From NCBI GenBank assembly GCA_050747525.1, contig JBOGOC010000080.1, forward strand, positions 35,512 through 99,511: DNA of 64,000 nucleotides. Direction: 5' to 3'. Made by a program: the position numbers and the translations under genes. Numbering within the stretch: position 1 is the first letter of the stretch; each line of letters begins with the position of its first letter. The notes under the pieces are model-generated. The model had not been told where the DNA came from and made no database searches. It saw nothing but the letters and a program-made list of their open reading frames with translations. Positions 9,272-18,446 of the stretch are shown here, one piece after another. This DNA is from JBOGOC01 sp050747525 (GTDB taxonomy: Bacteria; Acidobacteriota; Polarisedimenticolia; JACPZX01; DASXTC01).

Positions 9272-10825
9272 ATGTACGAAGCCACGTTGCCCCACGCTCC
9301 CCAGGAATCTCAGCCCCTGATGAAAAGACTGCTCGACACCGTCGAGCGGGTGGGAAACAAGGTCCCGCATCCGGTGGTGATCTTCGTGATGCTGATGGGA
9401 CTCGTCATCCTGTTCTCCCACATCTTCTACATGATGGGGGCGAGCGTCACCTACGAGACCATCAACCCGGACACCGACGCCGTGGAGATGGTCACCACCT
9501 CGGCCCAGAGCCTGCTCACCGCGGATGGAATCAGCTTCATGTACTCCCAGGTGGTCGCGAACTTCATGAGCTTCACCGCGGTGGGCGTGATCATCGTGGC
9601 CATGCTGGGCGTGGGCGTGGCCGAGGCGGCCGGCCTGATCGGCGCCATGATCCGCAAGCTCGTGCAGGTGGCGTCCCCGGCGTCACTCACCTACATCCTG
9701 GTGTTCGTCGGGATCCTGTCCAGCATCGCCGCCGACGCCGGGTACCTGGTCCTGATCCCGCTGGCTGCGGCCGCCTTCCTCAGCGTGGGCCGGCATCCCC
9801 TGGTGGGGCTGGCTGCATCCTTCGCGGGCGTGGCCGCCGTCTTCAGCGTCAACATCTTCGTCAAGCCTCTGGACGGCATCCTGGTCGGCATCACCAACGA
9901 CGCCATCCATCTGATGAATCCCGGCCTGTCGATCGACCTGATGTCCAATTTCTGGTTCTCCCTCGCTTCGGTCGTGCTGCTCACCGTGGTGGTCTCGCTG
10001 ATCACCGACAAGATCATCGAGCCTCGCCTGGGCCCGTACACCGAGGGCGGCGCGGCCGTTCCCCAGAAGAAGGGACTGTCCGCCGAGGAGTCGCGCGGGC
10101 TGAGGTTCGCGATGTGGGCGACCGTGGGGGTGCTGGCCTTCTTCGCCCTGCTCAGCCTGCCTCCGGGAGCGCCTCTGCGCAATCACGAGACCGGCGCGCT
10201 GATCGGTGACTCGCCCTTCATGAACGGGCTGATCGTCTTCATCGCGGTGGTGTTCCTGGTGGCCGGAGCGGCTTACGGGATAGGGGCGGGAACCATGAGG
10301 GGCACCGTCAAGATCGTGGGAGCCATGGAAAAGGCGATCGCCGGGCTGGGCGGCCTGCTCCTGCTGCTGTTCGTCATCAGCCAGTTCCTGGCCTGGTTCA
10401 CCTACAGCAACATGGCCACGCTGGCGGCCGTGAAGATGGGCGATGTCCTGGAGGCGGCGGGGCTCGGCGCGCTTCCGCTGCTGATTGGCTTCGTCGTGGT
10501 GGTGGGCGTGCTCGACCTGATCATGACGGGCGCGATACCGAAGTGGGCCATCTTCGCCCCGGTCTTCGTGCCGCTGCTGATGCGGCTGGGTGTCGAGCCC
10601 GAGGCCGTGCTGGCCGCGTACCGGGTCGGCGACTCGCCCTTCAACGCCGTCTCTCCCATGAACGCGTACTTCGCGTTGATCGTCTCGTTCGCGGCGAAGT
10701 ATCAGAAGGACGCCGGGGTGGGGACGGTGATCGCCCTGATGCTGCCGTACGTGATCGCGCTCTTCATCATCTGGCCTCTGCTGCTGGGGGCCTGGCACGT
10801 GCTGGGGTTCCCATGGGGGCTGTGA
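9272..10825 (+). CDS. AbgT-family transporter (p-aminobenzoyl-glutamate or related)
   Basis: 517 residues, close to the usual family length of about 510, with a good ribosome binding site (GGAAAGGAAGGGACC). The N-terminus contains VERVGNKVPHPVVIFV, matching the family start (E-x-x-GN-x-LPHP). About a dozen hydrophobic segments follow, with helical hairpins around AGYLVLIPLAAAAF and the conserved late motif MTGAIPKWAIFAPVFVPL (family: S-x-S-A-K-W). VGDSPFNAVSPMNAYFALI near the C-terminus fits the conserved RIGDSxxNxxxPMxxYF block. AbgT proteins import p-aminobenzoyl-glutamate or export sulfonamides. A peptidase and a glutaminase follow, consistent with salvage of glutamate-containing compounds; the real substrate is not shown by sequence. 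Confidence 0.93.
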   Translation: MYEATLPHAPQESQPLMKRLLDTVERVGNKVPHPVVIFVMLMGLVILFSHIFYMMGASVTYETINPDTDAVEMVTTSAQSLLTADGISFMYSQVVANFMSFTAVGVIIVAMLGVGVAEAAGLIGAMIRKLVQVASPASLTYILVFVGILSSIAADAGYLVLIPLAAAAFLSVGRHPLVGLAASFAGVAAVFSVNIFVKPLDGILVGITNDAIHLMNPGLSIDLMSNFWFSLASVVLLTVVVSLITDKIIEPRLGPYTEGGAAVPQKKGLSAEESRGLRFAMWATVGVLAFFALLSLPPGAPLRNHETGALIGDSPFMNGLIVFIAVVFLVAGAAYGIGAGTMRGTVKIVGAMEKAIAGLGGLLLLLFVISQFLAWFTYSNMATLAAVKMGDVLEAAGLGALPLLIGFVVVVGVLDLIMTGAIPKWAIFAPVFVPLLMRLGVEPEAVLAAYRVGDSPFNAVSPMNAYFALIVSFAAKYQKDAGVGTVIALMLPYVIALFIIWPLLLGAWHVLGFPWGL

Positions 10826-10845
10826 CAGCTGACTGACTCGTCCGT

Positions 10846-10875
10846 GGAGCCTCCGCCGTCGACGACGGGGGCTCC
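10846..10875. terminator. hairpin after the AbgT gene
   Basis: Bases 10846-10860 fold back on 10861-10875 with about 10 outer pairs (one G-U) before a C/A mismatch near the loop. A second perfect 7-bp hairpin with a 3-base loop follows at 10886-10902, close to the pepA ribosome binding site. The first may end or attenuate the AbgT transcript; the second could affect pepA initiation. No T-tract is present. Confidence 0.4.
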
Positions 10876-10926
10876 GTCTGAAACCGTGGAGGCCTCCTCC
10901 ACGCCACCACCTGGAGAGAAAGACCG

Positions 10927-12495
10927 ATGGCAACTGCACAGAAAGAAGTGAAGCGCACGGCGCCTCAGGGAAAGATTGCTCTGGCCGAGATCGCTCCTAT
11001 CCCTTCCCTCGAGCGGTACGCCGAGGTCGCCATCGAGGTCGACAAGGCCGTTCCCCAGGACGCGGACTGCGTCGCGGTTCCGGTCGGGATCGACGGCGAG
11101 GTGCCCCCTCAGATCGACCTGGACCGGGACACGCTCGCGGCGTCCGGATTCGAGGGGAGCGTAGGTCAGGTCCTGGTGCTGCCCCGGCGCGACGCTCCCA
11201 CCATCGTCGCGGTGGGCATCGGCAGCAGGAAGGAAGTCGACGCGGCGAAGCTGCGTGACGCGGCCGCGGCGTTCTCCCGCGCGGCGCGCCGGCATGCCCA
11301 CCTGGCCTGGATGCTCCCGGACGCATCGACCCCGCCGGCCGAACAGGCCGCGCAGGCGATCGTGGAAGGGGTGCTGCTGGCCAGCTACCGCTTCGACGCC
11401 CTGAAGGAAGAGATCGTCGGGCGCGAGCTGTCGCGGCTGACGCTGGTCGGCGCGCCCGACAAGCAGGCGGCCCTGAAGAAGGGGGCCGACCGCGGCCGCA
11501 TCTTCGCCACCGCCGCCATGGTGGTGCGCGATCTGGCCGACGCGCCTCCGGCCTACCTGACGGCCAGCCGGCAGGCCGACGTCGCCAAGGATCTGGCGCG
11601 CGAGCGCGGCCTCACCATCGAGGTGTTCGACCAGGACGCGCTCCTGGAGCTGGGGTGCGGAGGCATCCTGGGCGTCAACGCCGGCAGCGTCGAGCCGGCG
11701 CGGATGATCCGGATCCGGTACAAGCCCAAGTCGGCCGGCGGCAAGGGCCGCAAGGACGCCGGTCATCTGATCCTGGTCGGCAAGGGGATCATGTACGACT
11801 CGGGCGGGATCAGCCTGAAGCCGGGTGACGCCAGTCACGCCACCATGAAGCAGGACATGTCCGGCGCGGCCGCCGTGCTGGGAGCCATGTGCGCGCTGTC
11901 GGAGCTGGAGTGCCCGACGGCGGTCACCGGCTATCTGATGTGCACCGACAACATGCCGTCGGGCTCGGCCATGAAGCTCGGGGACGTGCTGAAGATCTAT
12001 GGCGGGAAGACGGTCGAGGTGCTCAACACCGACGCCGAGGGCCGGCTCGTCATGTCGGATGGCCTGGTGATGGCCAGCGAGGAGAAGCCCGACGCCATCG
12101 TGACCATCGCCACGTTGACGGGGGCGTGCCTGCGGGCGCTGGGCAAGGACATGGCGGGCGTGCTCGGCAACGACCAGCCGCTCGTCGATCAGGTGGCCGC
12201 CGCCGCGGACAGGACCGACGAGAAGGTGTGGCAGTTTCCGCTGCACCGGAACTACCGCAAGGAGCTCAACTCGGAGGTCGCCGACATGAAGAACATCGGC
12301 GGCGACTTCGCGGGGCAGATCGTGGCCGCGCTGTTCCTCGAGGAGTTCGTCGGCGACGTTCCCTGGGCCCACATCGACATGGCCGGGACGGCCAACATCG
12401 ACAAGGACGAGTCCTGGCGATCCAAGGGCGCCAGCGGCTACGGCACGCGGCTCCTGATCGACATGGCGATGAACTTCACGCCGCCGAGGGCCTGA
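10927..12495 (+). CDS. pepA: leucyl aminopeptidase (M17 family)
   Basis: 522 residues. The N-terminal half (to about 200) is the regulatory/macrodomain-like part; the C-terminal catalytic domain carries the metal-binding and catalytic blocks VGKGIMYDSGGISLKPG, KQDMSGAAAVLGAM and the family signature NTDAEGRLVMSDGL. These give the two-metal site (Lys, Asp, Asp, Asp, Glu) and the catalytic Lys/Arg pair. It removes N-terminal amino acids from peptides in the cytoplasm. The ATG has an upstream GGAGAG. The next gene begins at the base after this stop, so pepA, glutaminase and the permease probably share a transcript. Confidence 0.95.
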   Translation: MATAQKEVKRTAPQGKIALAEIAPIPSLERYAEVAIEVDKAVPQDADCVAVPVGIDGEVPPQIDLDRDTLAASGFEGSVGQVLVLPRRDAPTIVAVGIGSRKEVDAAKLRDAAAAFSRAARRHAHLAWMLPDASTPPAEQAAQAIVEGVLLASYRFDALKEEIVGRELSRLTLVGAPDKQAALKKGADRGRIFATAAMVVRDLADAPPAYLTASRQADVAKDLARERGLTIEVFDQDALLELGCGGILGVNAGSVEPARMIRIRYKPKSAGGKGRKDAGHLILVGKGIMYDSGGISLKPGDASHATMKQDMSGAAAVLGAMCALSELECPTAVTGYLMCTDNMPSGSAMKLGDVLKIYGGKTVEVLNTDAEGRLVMSDGLVMASEEKPDAIVTIATLTGACLRALGKDMAGVLGNDQPLVDQVAAAADRTDEKVWQFPLHRNYRKELNSEVADMKNIGGDFAGQIVAALFLEEFVGDVPWAHIDMAGTANIDKDESWRSKGASGYGTRLLIDMAMNFTPPRA

Positions 12496-13500
12496 GTGCG
12501 AACGGACGTCCAGATCGAGGAGGCGGCAGAGGCCGCGTACGTATCGACCGGCCACCTGCCTCCTCCCGATCTGGTTCAGTCCCTGGTGACGGAGGCGTAC
12601 GAGCGCTTCAGGTCGGCCAGGGAAGGAGAGGCCTCGCGCGTCTACCCGGCGCTGGCGCGGGTGCCCGGCGAGCTGCTGGGCATCTGCGTGGCCGGGAGCA
12701 ACGGCGCCATCCACGCCGCCGGCGACGCGGACTACGAGTTCTCCGTCATGAGCGTGTCCAAGCCGTTCGTGTTCGCCCTGGTGTGCCAGGTGCTCGGGGC
12801 GGAGCAGGCCCGCGATCGTCTCGGGGTGAACAGCACGGGGCTGCCGTTCGATTCCCTCTACGCCGTCGAGCGCGCCGGGGACGGCCGCACGAACCCCATG
12901 GTCAACCCCGGGGCCATCGCCACCACGAGCCTGGTGCCGGGAGCGACCAACGGCGCCAAGTGGCGGTTCATCCACGAGGGTCTGTCCCGGTTCGCGGGCC
13001 GGACCCTTTCGCTCAACGAAGAAGTGTACGACTCGGCGTCGGCCACCAATCACCGCAACCAGCGCATCGCGCGGCTGCTGCAGAGCTACGGCCGCATCGA
13101 GGTCGACCCCGGGCAGGTGGTCGACCTGTACACGCGGCAGTGCTCTCTCAACGTGAGCGCGAAGGACCTGGCGGTGATGGGCGCCACGCTGGCCGACGGG
13201 GGCGTGAACCCGCTCACCCGTGAGCGGGTGGTGGACGAGACGTCGTGCCACCACGCCCTGGCCGTGATGGCGACCGCGGGGCTGTACGAGACATCCGGTG
13301 ATTGGCTGTACGACATCGGTCTGCCGGGCAAGAGCGGAATCGGCGGCGGGATCGTCGCCGTCTCACCGGGCAAGGGCGGCCTGGGGACGTTCGGCCCGCC
13401 GCTCGACGAAGCGGGAAACAGCGTCAAGGGACAGCTCGTCGCGCGGTTCCTGTCCCGGCGGCTGGGGCTCAGCCTGTTCGCCTCGAAGCCGGCGGAATGA
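12496..13500 (+). CDS. glsA: glutaminase (serine-dependent, GlsA family)
   Basis: 334 residues, the usual size. The GTG start lies immediately after the pepA TGA, which suggests translational coupling. The beta-lactamase-like fold motif S-x-x-K is present as SVMSVSKPF (catalytic Ser and Lys), with the conserved NPMVNPGAIATTSL block and a glycine-rich C-terminal segment (GLPGKSGIGGGIVAVSPGKGG) typical of GlsA. It hydrolyses L-glutamine to glutamate and ammonia in the cytoplasm. The context, after an aminopeptidase and before an ion-coupled permease, fits amino-acid catabolism or acid/ammonia balance. Confidence 0.95.
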   Translation: MRTDVQIEEAAEAAYVSTGHLPPPDLVQSLVTEAYERFRSAREGEASRVYPALARVPGELLGICVAGSNGAIHAAGDADYEFSVMSVSKPFVFALVCQVLGAEQARDRLGVNSTGLPFDSLYAVERAGDGRTNPMVNPGAIATTSLVPGATNGAKWRFIHEGLSRFAGRTLSLNEEVYDSASATNHRNQRIARLLQSYGRIEVDPGQVVDLYTRQCSLNVSAKDLAVMGATLADGGVNPLTRERVVDETSCHHALAVMATAGLYETSGDWLYDIGLPGKSGIGGGIVAVSPGKGGLGTFGPPLDEAGNSVKGQLVARFLSRRLGLSLFASKPAE

Positions 13501-13510
13501 CCACGCCGCC

Positions 13511-15328
13511 ATGAGCGACATCGCCATCACGTTCTCCCTGATGGCCGTGGTGGTCGTGCTGTTCGTGTGGAACCGCGTGCCGGCGGTGATCGTGGCCATC
13601 GGCACCGCGGTGTCGCTCTATGCCGTGGGGATACTCGACCTGACGGAGTCCCTGGCCGGCCTGGGCGACCCGGCCGTGATCTTCATCGCCTCTCTGTTCG
13701 TGGTCAGCGCGGGGCTCGAGACCACCGGCGTCACGGCGTGGGCGGGGCGCATGGTGATCGCCTGGGCGGGAAAGAGCCACACCTGGCTGCTGATCCTGGT
13801 CATGGTGCTGGTGGCGCTGCTCACGGCGCTGATCAGCATCAACGGCGCGGTGGCGGCGCTGCTGCCGATGGTCGTGGTGATGGCCATCCGGCTCAAGCGC
13901 TCCCCCTCGAAGCTGCTCATCCCGCTCGTGTTCGCGGCGCACGCCGGGTCGCTGCTCACGCTCACCGGCACCCCGGTCAACGTGCTCGTCTCGGATGCGG
14001 CGGCGGACGCAGGGCTGGGAGCCTTCGGGTACTTCGGGTTCACGGCCGTCGGCGTCCCCCTGCTGCTCGGGAGCATGGCGATCATGCTGCTGGTCGGTCA
14101 TCGCCTGCTGCCGGAGCGGAGCAGCCGGACCATCCCGCCCGATTTCAGCAAGCACGCCCGGACGCTCATCGAGCAGTACAGAATCGATGACGGGGTGTTC
14201 CGGCTTCGAGTGCGGCCCCATTCGCCGTTCGTCGGGATGGCCCCGGCCGGCGTGGATCTGAGGGACTATCCGGACCTGACGCTGGTCACCATCCAGTCCG
14301 GAGAGGGGGGCGCGCTCGGGCGGCTCGCGATCTCAGAGGGGGACATCCTGATCGTGCGGGGCGAGGCCAGGGCCGCCGCGAGCTTCGCCGCCGACAAGCA
14401 TCTGGCCTTCCGCTCGGAGGTTGCTTCCACCGACGTCGCCGACGCGCTGTTCACCGCGCGGTCCGGACTGGGCGAGCTGATGATTCCCCCGCGATCGGGG
14501 ATGATCGGCACGCCGGTGTTCCCGGGGATGGTGACCCCCGGCGGCGACCTGGTCGTGCTGGCCGTGCAGCGCAGGGGCGAGGAGCAGCCGCACGAGACCC
14601 TGCTCGAGGCCGGCGACACGCTGCTGATCCAGGGGACCTGGGAAGCCCTGGACGAGCGGCTCGACGACCCCGATGTCCTCCTCGTGGATTCGCCGGAAGT
14701 GGTCCGGCGCCAGGCGGCCCCCATGGGGACGGGGGCGAAGCTGGCCATCGCGGTGGTCACCGCGATGGTGGTGCTCATCGCCACCAACCTGATGCCCGCG
14801 GTCGTCGCAGGGCTGGGCGCCGCGTGCCTCATGGTCCTACTGGGCGCGCTCACGGTCACGCAGGCCTACCGCTCCATCAACTGGACGACCGTCATCCTGG
14901 TCGGCGCCATGATGCCGTTGTCGACCGCCATCTCCCGGACGGGCGCGGGGGACCTGCTCGCCGCGACGCTTGTCCGCCTGGTGGGCGACGCGGGGCCCTA
15001 TGCGCTGGTCGCCGGGCTGTTCGTGCTCACGGCCATCCTCGGCCAGATGATCAGCAACACGGCCACCGCCCTCATCATCATCCCCATCGCCATCGCTTCG
15101 GCGACCGGGATGGGCGTGTCTCCGCGGCCGGTCCTGATGAGCGTGGCCGTGGCCGCGGCGGCCTCGTTCCTCACGCCCATCGCGACACCGGTCAACCTGA
15201 TGGTGATGGGGCCGGGCGGCTACAGCTTCGGGGACTACTGGAAGCTGGGGCTCCCGTTGTTGCTCTGGTTCTTCGTGGTGGCGACGTTCTTCGTGCCGAT
15301 CGTCTGGCCGTTCACCGTTGCCGGCTGA
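13511..15328 (+). CDS. SLC13-family permease with TrkA_C domains
   Basis: 605 residues from ATG 13511, ten bases after glsA; the frame is open further upstream inside glsA, but the hydrophobic N-terminus (MSDIAITFSLMAVVVVLF) fits this start. Layout: about five N-terminal helices, a cytoplasmic insert of about 200 residues holding two TrkA_C-type (RCK_C) domains, then a second helical half. The family hairpin motifs LTLTGTPVNVLVSDAA and FLTPIATPVNLMVMGPGG occur once in each half, where substrate and sodium bind in DASS transporters. Such proteins import dicarboxylates, sulfate or other anions, or act in metal and osmotic tolerance. It ends only two bases before the convergent propeller gene. 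Confidence 0.92.
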   Translation: MSDIAITFSLMAVVVVLFVWNRVPAVIVAIGTAVSLYAVGILDLTESLAGLGDPAVIFIASLFVVSAGLETTGVTAWAGRMVIAWAGKSHTWLLILVMVLVALLTALISINGAVAALLPMVVVMAIRLKRSPSKLLIPLVFAAHAGSLLTLTGTPVNVLVSDAAADAGLGAFGYFGFTAVGVPLLLGSMAIMLLVGHRLLPERSSRTIPPDFSKHARTLIEQYRIDDGVFRLRVRPHSPFVGMAPAGVDLRDYPDLTLVTIQSGEGGALGRLAISEGDILIVRGEARAAASFAADKHLAFRSEVASTDVADALFTARSGLGELMIPPRSGMIGTPVFPGMVTPGGDLVVLAVQRRGEEQPHETLLEAGDTLLIQGTWEALDERLDDPDVLLVDSPEVVRRQAAPMGTGAKLAIAVVTAMVVLIATNLMPAVVAGLGAACLMVLLGALTVTQAYRSINWTTVILVGAMMPLSTAISRTGAGDLLAATLVRLVGDAGPYALVAGLFVLTAILGQMISNTATALIIIPIAIASATGMGVSPRPVLMSVAVAAAASFLTPIATPVNLMVMGPGGYSFGDYWKLGLPLLLWFFVVATFFVPIVWPFTVAG

Positions 15329-15330
15329 GA

Positions 15331-16640
15331 TCAGCTCAACGCGTACACGTTCCCGTCCATGCTGCCGACGAAGACCACGCCTCCGGCCACCGCGGGAGAC
15401 GACATGATGGCGCCCACCGACCGGAACCTGAAGAAGTCGATGTACATGTCCTGGTAGTCGCCGAAGGTCGGGTGAAGGCCTCGCGGTTCAGCTTGCCGTC
15501 GGGCGTGAGCATCTTGAGGGGATCGGCCTTGGCCCCTTCGGTCTGGAAGCGCGAGAGCACGTCGCCCGTCTTCGCGTCGATGGCGAACAGCGTCCCGCCG
15601 TGGGTCCCGATGTAGAGGGCGTTGCCGGCCAGCGCCGGCGACGAGAAGACGAAGGCCCCGGCGTCCACGTTGAACTTGAGCCGGCCGGTCTTCGCGTCGA
15701 GGCCCATCACGCGCGAGCTGTCCGAGGTGGCCGCGTAGACCGTGCCGTCACGCACGGCCGGGGTGACGTTCACCCACGACTTGCTGGTCGGGTAGTCCCA
15801 GCGCTTGCGGCCGGTGGCGGCGTCCAGGGCGTACACGTGGGCGTCGCGGCAGCCGACGTACACCGTGCCGTCCGCCACGGCCGCGGATGACTGGAACCCG
15901 ACCTGATTGTGGATGGCCGCGTCCTCACCGGCCTGGAACGACCACTTCAGCTGGCCGGTCTCGGCGTCGAGGGCGTAGAAGCGGCTGTCCCAGCTGCCGA
16001 TGTAGACGATGCCGTTGACCACCGACGGCGACGCGTGCACGACGTCCTGGGTGGGGAACTTCCACAGCAGCATGCCGTTGCGCGCGTCCACGGCGTAGAC
16101 GTTGCCGTCGCCACTGCCGAAGAAGACCTTCCCCCCCTCCACGGCGGGCGAGGACGTGTACATGTCCCAGGCGTCCGGGATGGTCTGCGCGGCGTTGTAC
16201 CCGTTGAGCCCCTTGGCCTCGAATCGCTTCTCGTGCTCGATGGCGTAGACCCACTTCGGCTTGCCGGTCGCCACGTCCAGGGCGGCCAGCGACCCCGCCG
16301 AGGAAACGAAGTAGAGCGTGTCCCCGTCGACGGCGGGGGACGACGCGATGGGCATGCGCGACTTGAAGTTCCATCTCTCCTTGCCGGTCTCCTGGTCCAG
16401 CGCATACAGATGACCGCTCAGGCTGGCGATGTAGACCACGCCATCCACCACGGCCGGCGAAGTGACCACCGGGCCCGCCGCCTTGAAGGTCCACTTCACC
16501 CGGCTCAGGTCTCTGGGGCCGGAGCCGGCGTACACGCCCGTGCGCGCGTTGTTGCCATGGAAGGTGTGCTGGGCGTGAAGGGGAGTGGCCAGGGCGGACA
16601 GCAACAGGAACACGAACGGCCAAGCAAGGGCTCGCTTCAT
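15331..16640 (-). CDS. exported PQQ-type beta-propeller protein, frameshifted near the C-terminus
   Basis: Signal peptide at residues 1-24 (MKRALAWPFVFLLLSALA, cleavage HAQ), then seven or more PQQ-like blades (VVYIASLSGHLYALDQETGKERW, with repeats of VYVG/ALDAATG). It resembles BamB-like or quinoprotein-type propellers; without dehydrogenase residues it is more likely a structural or binding propeller. Near 15468-15476 the frame breaks: the intact frame gives 434 residues with an anomalous Thr/Ser/Arg tail, while reading on with one extra base restores TFGDYQDMYIDFFRF and VVFVGSMDGNVYAL, ending at a TGA at 15331-15333. The 1310-base span is one base short of a whole number of codons. This is a recent mutation or a sequencing error. 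Confidence 0.85.
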
Positions 16641-16920
16641 CTCACGGCCTCCTGGACGGGGAGGGGTGGAGCGGTTTTCGGGCCGGCCGGTGTTGGGGGG
16701 TATACGAAAACAGAGGGGGGGTGGCTCAAAAACTTACTTTGCCGCGTCAGATCCGCCGTCCTCGTGCGACTTAGGGATGAGGCTTCAATGGCCTCGCTCC
16801 GCGGCGGCGCTTCACCGGGCAGGGGTTGGCGCCGCCGCGCGCAGCCTGACCAGACACGCCACCATGACCGCGGCGCCGATGACGAAGGAAGAGGGCAGTC
16901 GGTTGGCCGGTTTGTCCGTC

Positions 16921-18393
16921 TCAAGGATAGGTGCGCTGCGTGAGGAGCCGCCCCTCGGAGTCGAACAGGCCGACCCAGCCATCGCGATGGAGGTCCTCGG
17001 CTTCCCGGTATCCGGCCAGGACGAGATGCCCCTCGCGGGTGGCGGCAAGGGCCAGCGGGCGGCCATGCGTCCTGGCTTCGTACGTCTTCTCCCAGACCGT
17101 GTTCCCGCCGGCGTCGAGCTCGAGGAGCCAGAGCTCGTCGTGCGGGTGAGCGAAGCGGTAGCCGGCGACGAACACCCGTGAGCCCGCCACGGCCAGTCCG
17201 CCCGACGCCTCGCCGCGCGCACCGCCGAATGTCCGCTCCTCGAGAAGAGTTCCGTCCGCCGAGATGCGCGCCAGCCAGAGATCGGACAGACGTTCGGGCG
17301 CCTCTCCGGTCGTCCCCAGAGCCAGGAAGGCGTCCGGCGCCAGCACCGCCAGGTCGTGCGTTGCGGGCGAGAAGCGAGACTCGCCCAGTGTCTTCGTCCA
17401 GGATCCCTTGCCATCGGTCGTCCCTCCAGCGAGCACCGTCATGGAGCCCGGCATGGCGAGCGGGTCGTCGGAGCCGGCCGCGAGATAGCTGTGTCCGTCG
17501 GTCGCCATGGCCACGAGCCTCCCCTTCATGGGTGGAGACACGGACCAGGTCTCCGAGCCGGAGACATCCACGCTCGCGATGAAGACCTCGCCGTCTCTTT
17601 CTCCGGCCACCAGGCTCGTCCCGCCGTTCAACGGCGCGAGCGCGTAGACGCCGCCGGGCCACGGCCAGGCCGTGCGCGCCGTCGGGTCTCCGGTCCTGGT
17701 GAAGCGAAGCCACACCGGACGTTCATCGTCCTGGCCTCCGGCCACCAGGTCGTCGCCGGCTGCGGCAAGGGCATGGAGGGTCTGGCGATGCAGCAGGGGA
17801 GGCGCGTACGCCCGCCGGACCTCCAGCGATCGGTCCAGCATCAACATCCACGCGTCGTCATCCTGCGCGGGAGGCGTGCTCGTCTCCCCGGCCACGACGA
17901 TGCCATCCGCCGCGACGATCGCACGGAAGTCATCCTGGTGGCTCCGGCCGCGGGCCAACTCGGCCTCATGCCGCCGCTGCCTCCGCGCCTGCTCCGCCCG
18001 GACTCCCAGGCCCGAGGCGACGAGCAGCAGCACCGACCCCACGAGCGACGCCAGAGCGATGCGGAGGATGCGGGGGCCGCCGAGGGACGCATGCCCGCGC
18101 CGCCGATTGCCCCGACGGACATACGAAACGGTCGCCAGGCTGACGAGAGCGGGCAGACACGATTCGATCAGAACATGGAGAGAAGGTGGCGGAAGAAACG
18201 TGATCAGGCAGATCAGGCCGGGGACCACGAGAATCCACGCGAGCCTCTCGGCCGCCGTCCCCGGCCGGCCGGCACGCCACGAGACATGCGCGCTTCGAAT
18301 GGCCAGGATCGACGCCAGGCACGAGATGGCGAGGACCGCCCGGCAGACCCGGAGCATCCAGACGAGGAGCACGAGGCCCGGAAGCGGAATCAT
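16921..18393 (-). CDS. membrane-anchored propeller-like protein of unknown function
   Basis: 490 residues. Four hydrophobic segments occupy about residues 5-32, 52-67, 73-92 and 110-130, followed by a soluble domain of about 350 residues made of repeated W/L-x-x-DG-type strands (SDLWLARISADGTLLEERTF, DELWLLELDAGGNTVWEKTY) as in SBBP/Kelch-like beta-propellers. The topology would place the propeller on one face of the inner membrane. I do not recognise a named family. It is the last gene of a minus-strand run that includes the beta-helix protein, the giant propeller/Cys-rich protein and the two-component pair. Just after the stop, another frame (16812-16920) encodes a hydrophobic stretch that could be a lost C-terminal helix. 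Confidence 0.7.
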   Translation of the reverse strand: MIPLPGLVLLVWMLRVCRAVLAISCLASILAIRSAHVSWRAGRPGTAAERLAWILVVPGLICLITFLPPPSLHVLIESCLPALVSLATVSYVRRGNRRRGHASLGGPRILRIALASLVGSVLLLVASGLGVRAEQARRQRRHEAELARGRSHQDDFRAIVAADGIVVAGETSTPPAQDDDAWMLMLDRSLEVRRAYAPPLLHRQTLHALAAAGDDLVAGGQDDERPVWLRFTRTGDPTARTAWPWPGGVYALAPLNGGTSLVAGERDGEVFIASVDVSGSETWSVSPPMKGRLVAMATDGHSYLAAGSDDPLAMPGSMTVLAGGTTDGKGSWTKTLGESRFSPATHDLAVLAPDAFLALGTTGEAPERLSDLWLARISADGTLLEERTFGGARGEASGGLAVAGSRVFVAGYRFAHPHDELWLLELDAGGNTVWEKTYEARTHGRPLALAATREGHLVLAGYREAEDLHRDGWVGLFDSEGRLLTQRTYP

Positions 18394-18446
18394 CTCGGGG
18401 CATCACACCATCTTCAGGGCCGCCGGACAAGCCCCGCTTCACCGCC

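Noticed and set aside
16699..16729. TTGAGC ... TATACC pair upstream of the PQQ propeller gene on the minus strand
   Set aside because: The 19-base spacer is too long and the match is modest; not strong enough to list as a promoter.
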